The notes beneath the pieces are model-generated. The model was given only the letters and a program-made list of their open reading frames with translations. It did no database searches and had not been told where the DNA came from. This document shows, piece by piece, positions 61,692 to 64,000 of a stretch of 64,000 bases of DNA. The translations under genes and the position numbers were made by a program. The stretch is from Ralstonia sp. UNC404CL21Col (GTDB lineage: Bacteria; Pseudomonadota; Gammaproteobacteria; Burkholderiales; Burkholderiaceae), in the NCBI RefSeq assembly GCF_000620465.1, contig NZ_KK211140.1, forward strand, positions 499,964 through 563,963, given 5' to 3'. How positions within the stretch are numbered: position 1 is the stretch's first letter; the number at the start of each line of letters is the position of its first letter.

Positions 61692-64000
61692 TCAGGCCAG
61701 CGCCTTGCCGACGATCTCCCGCACATCGCGCGAGAGGCTCGGATGTGCCGCCACGCGCTTGAGCGCGTCCTGCATGGCGTCGCGCAAAGTGGGCACGTAT
61801 TTGCGCCAGCGGTCCAGCGCGCGCGCCAGGCGGGCAGAGACCTGCGGGTTGATGGCGTCGAGCGCCAGCACCTGCTCGGCCCAGAACGCATAGCCGGAAC
61901 CATCGGCGGCGTGGAACTGCGCGGGGTTGCCCGAGCAGAAGCTGAAGATGAGCGAACGCGCGCGGTTCGGGTTGCGCAGCGTGAAGGCCGGATGGGCCAT
62001 CAGCGCACGTACGGTGGCGAGCGTCGGCTTGCCTGCGGCGCCCGGTTGCATGGCCTGCAGCGAGAACCACTTGTCGATGACGAGTGCGTCGTCGGCAAAG
62101 CGCGTGTAGAAATCGGCCAGTGCTGCCTCGCGGCCGGGGGCATAGCTGTTGACCATCGCGGAGAGGGCACCCATGCGGTCGGTCATGTTGGTGGCACCGG
62201 CATATTGCTGTTCGGCCAGGGCCAGCGCCTCAGGGGCTTCCGTTTCTACCAGGTAGCCGAGGGCGATGTTCTTGAGTGCGCGCTTGCCGGCAGACACCGC
62301 ATCGGGCGAGTAGGGGCCGTCGGTCTGGTTGTCCTGATAGGCGCGCAGCAACTCTGCGTTGAGCTTCTCCGCGAGCGTGCGGCGCAGCCTGCGGCGTGCG
62401 GTGTGAATGGAAGCCGGGTCTGCCACGTCCATGCGCTCGGCCAGGTAACTCTCGGCCGGCAGGATCAGCATCTGCTCGCGGAAGGCCGGGTCAAGCGAAG
62501 TGTCGGCGACCACGGCGCGCAGGGCTTCGACCAACGCTGGGTCGACCGCCGGTGCGCGGCCGTGCTGGATGTCCGTCACCATGCGCAGCAGGGTGTCGGT
62601 GGCCAGGCGCTGGCCGGCTTCCCAGCGATTGAACGGGTCGGAATCGTGCGCGAGCTGGAATGTGAGCTGCTCCGTCGTATAACCGTATTCGACGATAACC
62701 GGCGCCGAGAAATTGCGCAGCAACGAGGGCAACGGCGCTTCGGCCACATCTTCGAAGACGAAGGTCTGCTTGGTTTCGGTGAAGTCCAGCACGCGCGTGG
62801 TCACGGGCGAGGGCGATGCGGCCTCGCCACGCAAACGCAGCGGCAAGTCGCGGCCGTTCTTGTCGATCAGGCCGATCGCAAACGGAATGTGGAACGGTTG
62901 CTTCTGGATGCCGCTGTTCACTTCGATACCGACCGGCTCGCAGCGCTGGCGCAGCGTGAGCGTGTAGGTGTGCGTGGCGGCATCGTGGTGGCCTTCGACT
63001 GCCACGACCGGCGTGCCGGCCTGGCTGTACCAGCGGCCGAATTGCGTGAGGTCTCGGCCGTTGGCATCGGCCATGGCGGCGCGGAAATCGTCGCAGGTGA
63101 CGGCATGGCCGTCGTGACGCTGGAAGTACAGGTCCATGCCCTTGCGGAAACCGTCGCGGCCGAGCAGCGTCTGGTACATGCGGACGACTTCGGCGCCTTT
63201 TTCGTACACCGTGACGGTGTAGAAGTTGTTGATTTCTTCGTAGCTGTCGGGCCGCACCGGGTGGGCCATCGGGCCCGCATCTTCGGGAAATTGCGCCTGG
63301 CGCAGCAGTCGCACGTCTTCGATGCGCTTGACGGCGCGAGCGCTGGCAGCGGCGGCTTCATTGCCGGCTTGCGCGGCCGCTTGTGCCGCCATGTCGGCGG
63401 AGAATTCCTGATCGCGGAACACCGTCAGGCCTTCCTTCAGGCTCAACTGGAACCAGTCGCGGCACGTGACGCGGTTGCCTGTCCAGTTGTGGAAGTATTC
63501 GTGGCCGACCACCGATTCGATGTTGGCGAAGTCAACGTCGGTGGCCGTCTCTGCATTGGCCAGCACGTACTTCGTGTTGAAGATGTTCAGGCCTTTGTTC
63601 TCCATCGCGCCCATGTTGAAGTCGCCCACGGCGACGATCATGAAACGGTCGAGATCCAGCTCCAGGCCGAAGCGGCGCTCGTCCCAGTGGATGGAGTGGA
63701 TGAGCGAATCCATCGCGTGGCGGGTCTTGCCCAGATCCTGCGCTTCCACCCAGACCTGCAGCAGCTTCTCTTTGCCCGAGGCGGACTGGATGCGTTCTTC
63801 AATGCACTCAAGCTTGCCCGCCACCAGGGCGAACAGGTACGACGGTTTCTTGAACGGGTCGTGCCACACGGCTTCGTGGCGGCCGTCCGGCAGGTCGCGT
63901 TCCGACACGAGGTTGCCGTTGGAGAGCAGCACCGGGTAATCCGCCTTCGATGCGCGCAGCGTGACGGTGTAGACGGTCATCACGTCCGGGCGGTCGAGGA
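61692..64000 (-). CDS. pepN: Aminopeptidase N (M1 metallopeptidase), start outside the window
   Basis: At least 769 residues of a PepN-type zinc aminopeptidase are present, and the frame runs off the right edge ([11 protein letters not shown]), so the first 110 residues or so are missing. The exopeptidase motif is GAMENKGLN and the zinc site is [20 protein letters not shown]...[13 protein letters not shown]. The C-terminal DUF3458-type helical domain is complete. It trims N-terminal residues from cytoplasmic peptides. Confidence 0.95.
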   Translation of the reverse strand, partial: LDRPDVMTVYTVTLRASKADYPVLLSNGNLVSERDLPDGRHEAVWHDPFKKPSYLFALVAGKLECIEERIQSASGKEKLLQVWVEAQDLGKTRHAMDSLIHSIHWDERRFGLELDLDRFMIVAVGDFNMGAMENKGLNIFNTKYVLANAETATDVDFANIESVVGHEYFHNWTGNRVTCRDWFQLSLKEGLTVFRDQEFSADMAAQAAAQAGNEAAAASARAVKRIEDVRLLRQAQFPEDAGPMAHPVRPDSYEEINNFYTVTVYEKGAEVVRMYQTLLGRDGFRKGMDLYFQRHDGHAVTCDDFRAAMADANGRDLTQFGRWYSQAGTPVVAVEGHHDAATHTYTLTLRQRCEPVGIEVNSGIQKQPFHIPFAIGLIDKNGRDLPLRLRGEAASPSPVTTRVLDFTETKQTFVFEDVAEAPLPSLLRNFSAPVIVEYGYTTEQLTFQLAHDSDPFNRWEAGQRLATDTLLRMVTDIQHGRAPAVDPALVEALRAVVADTSLDPAFREQMLILPAESYLAERMDVADPASIHTARRRLRRTLAEKLNAELLRAYQDNQTDGPYSPDAVSAGKRALKNIALGYLVETEAPEALALAEQQYAGATNMTDRMGALSAMVNSYAPGREAALADFYTRFADDALVIDKWFSLQAMQPGAAGKPTLATVRALMAHPAFTLRNPNRARSLIFSFCSGNPAQFHAADGSGYAFWAEQVLALDAINPQVSARLARALDRWRKYVPTLRDAMQDALKRVAAHPSLSRDVREIVGKALA

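Overview
The window is about 64 kb of GC-rich chromosome from a beta-proteobacterium. Gene content, gene order and protein style (the yebC-purD-hemF-nadD-rsfS-rlmH-maf-rng run, hemW-rdgB-rph-PP2C-kinase, yicC-gmk-rpoZ-rel, greB) point to Burkholderiaceae, most likely Ralstonia of the pickettii type. That assignment rests on recognising families and was not checked by a search. Three tRNA genes (Ser-TGA, Arg-ACG, Thr-CGT) lie on the minus strand. No rRNA, CRISPR array or intact insertion sequence was seen.

Layout. 0-6.6 kb: a LysR regulator diverges from a benzoylformate catabolic cluster (decarboxylase, aldehyde dehydrogenase, PanE-like reductase, aromatic-acid MFS importer). 6.6-13.9 kb: a tightly packed minus-strand housekeeping operon (yebC, purD, hemF, nadD, rsfS, rlmH, maf, rng), with several 4-bp stop/start overlaps. 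14-21.6 kb: a HerA-like ATPase, uracil salvage (upp plus an NCS1 permease), a DMT exporter, then an SDR-mgsA-quinone reductase run. 21.7-28.2 kb: a complete BMP-type nucleoside ABC importer (substrate-binding lipoprotein, two permeases, double ATPase) and a Bcr/CflA efflux pump. 28.5-34.6 kb: a coherent pyroglutamate (5-oxoproline) locus, with pxpB-pxpC-pxpA, the membrane pair DUF969/DUF979, an orphan TRAP-type binding protein and pyrrolidone-carboxylate peptidase. 34.6-38.7 kb: an accessory stretch of unknown proteins, a structured 86-bp direct repeat, a PAS-LuxR regulator, a hairpin-rich spacer and a HicB/Ner-like regulator. 38.8-54.1 kb: core genes again (tRNA-Ser, hemW, rdgB, rph, a PP2C phosphatase and Ser/Thr kinase pair, yicC, gmk, rpoZ, rel, tRNA-Arg, greB, transport, LysR, envelope and esterase genes, kbp). 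54.2-60.5 kb: a small island abutting the 3' end of tRNA-Thr, with decayed P2-like phage tail genes (R, S and V) on the minus strand. Interleaved with them are two paralogous copies of a two-gene cassette on the plus strand, a divergent cold-shock protein, a transglutaminase-like protein and other small unknown proteins. 60.6-64 kb: fbp and the start-truncated pepN.

The most unusual material is the tRNA-Thr island, where the two-gene cassette is present twice and each copy lies next to a copy of the phage S gene. Next come the 86-bp structured repeats near 36.7-37.0 kb and the complete pyroglutamate locus with its candidate high-affinity binding protein.
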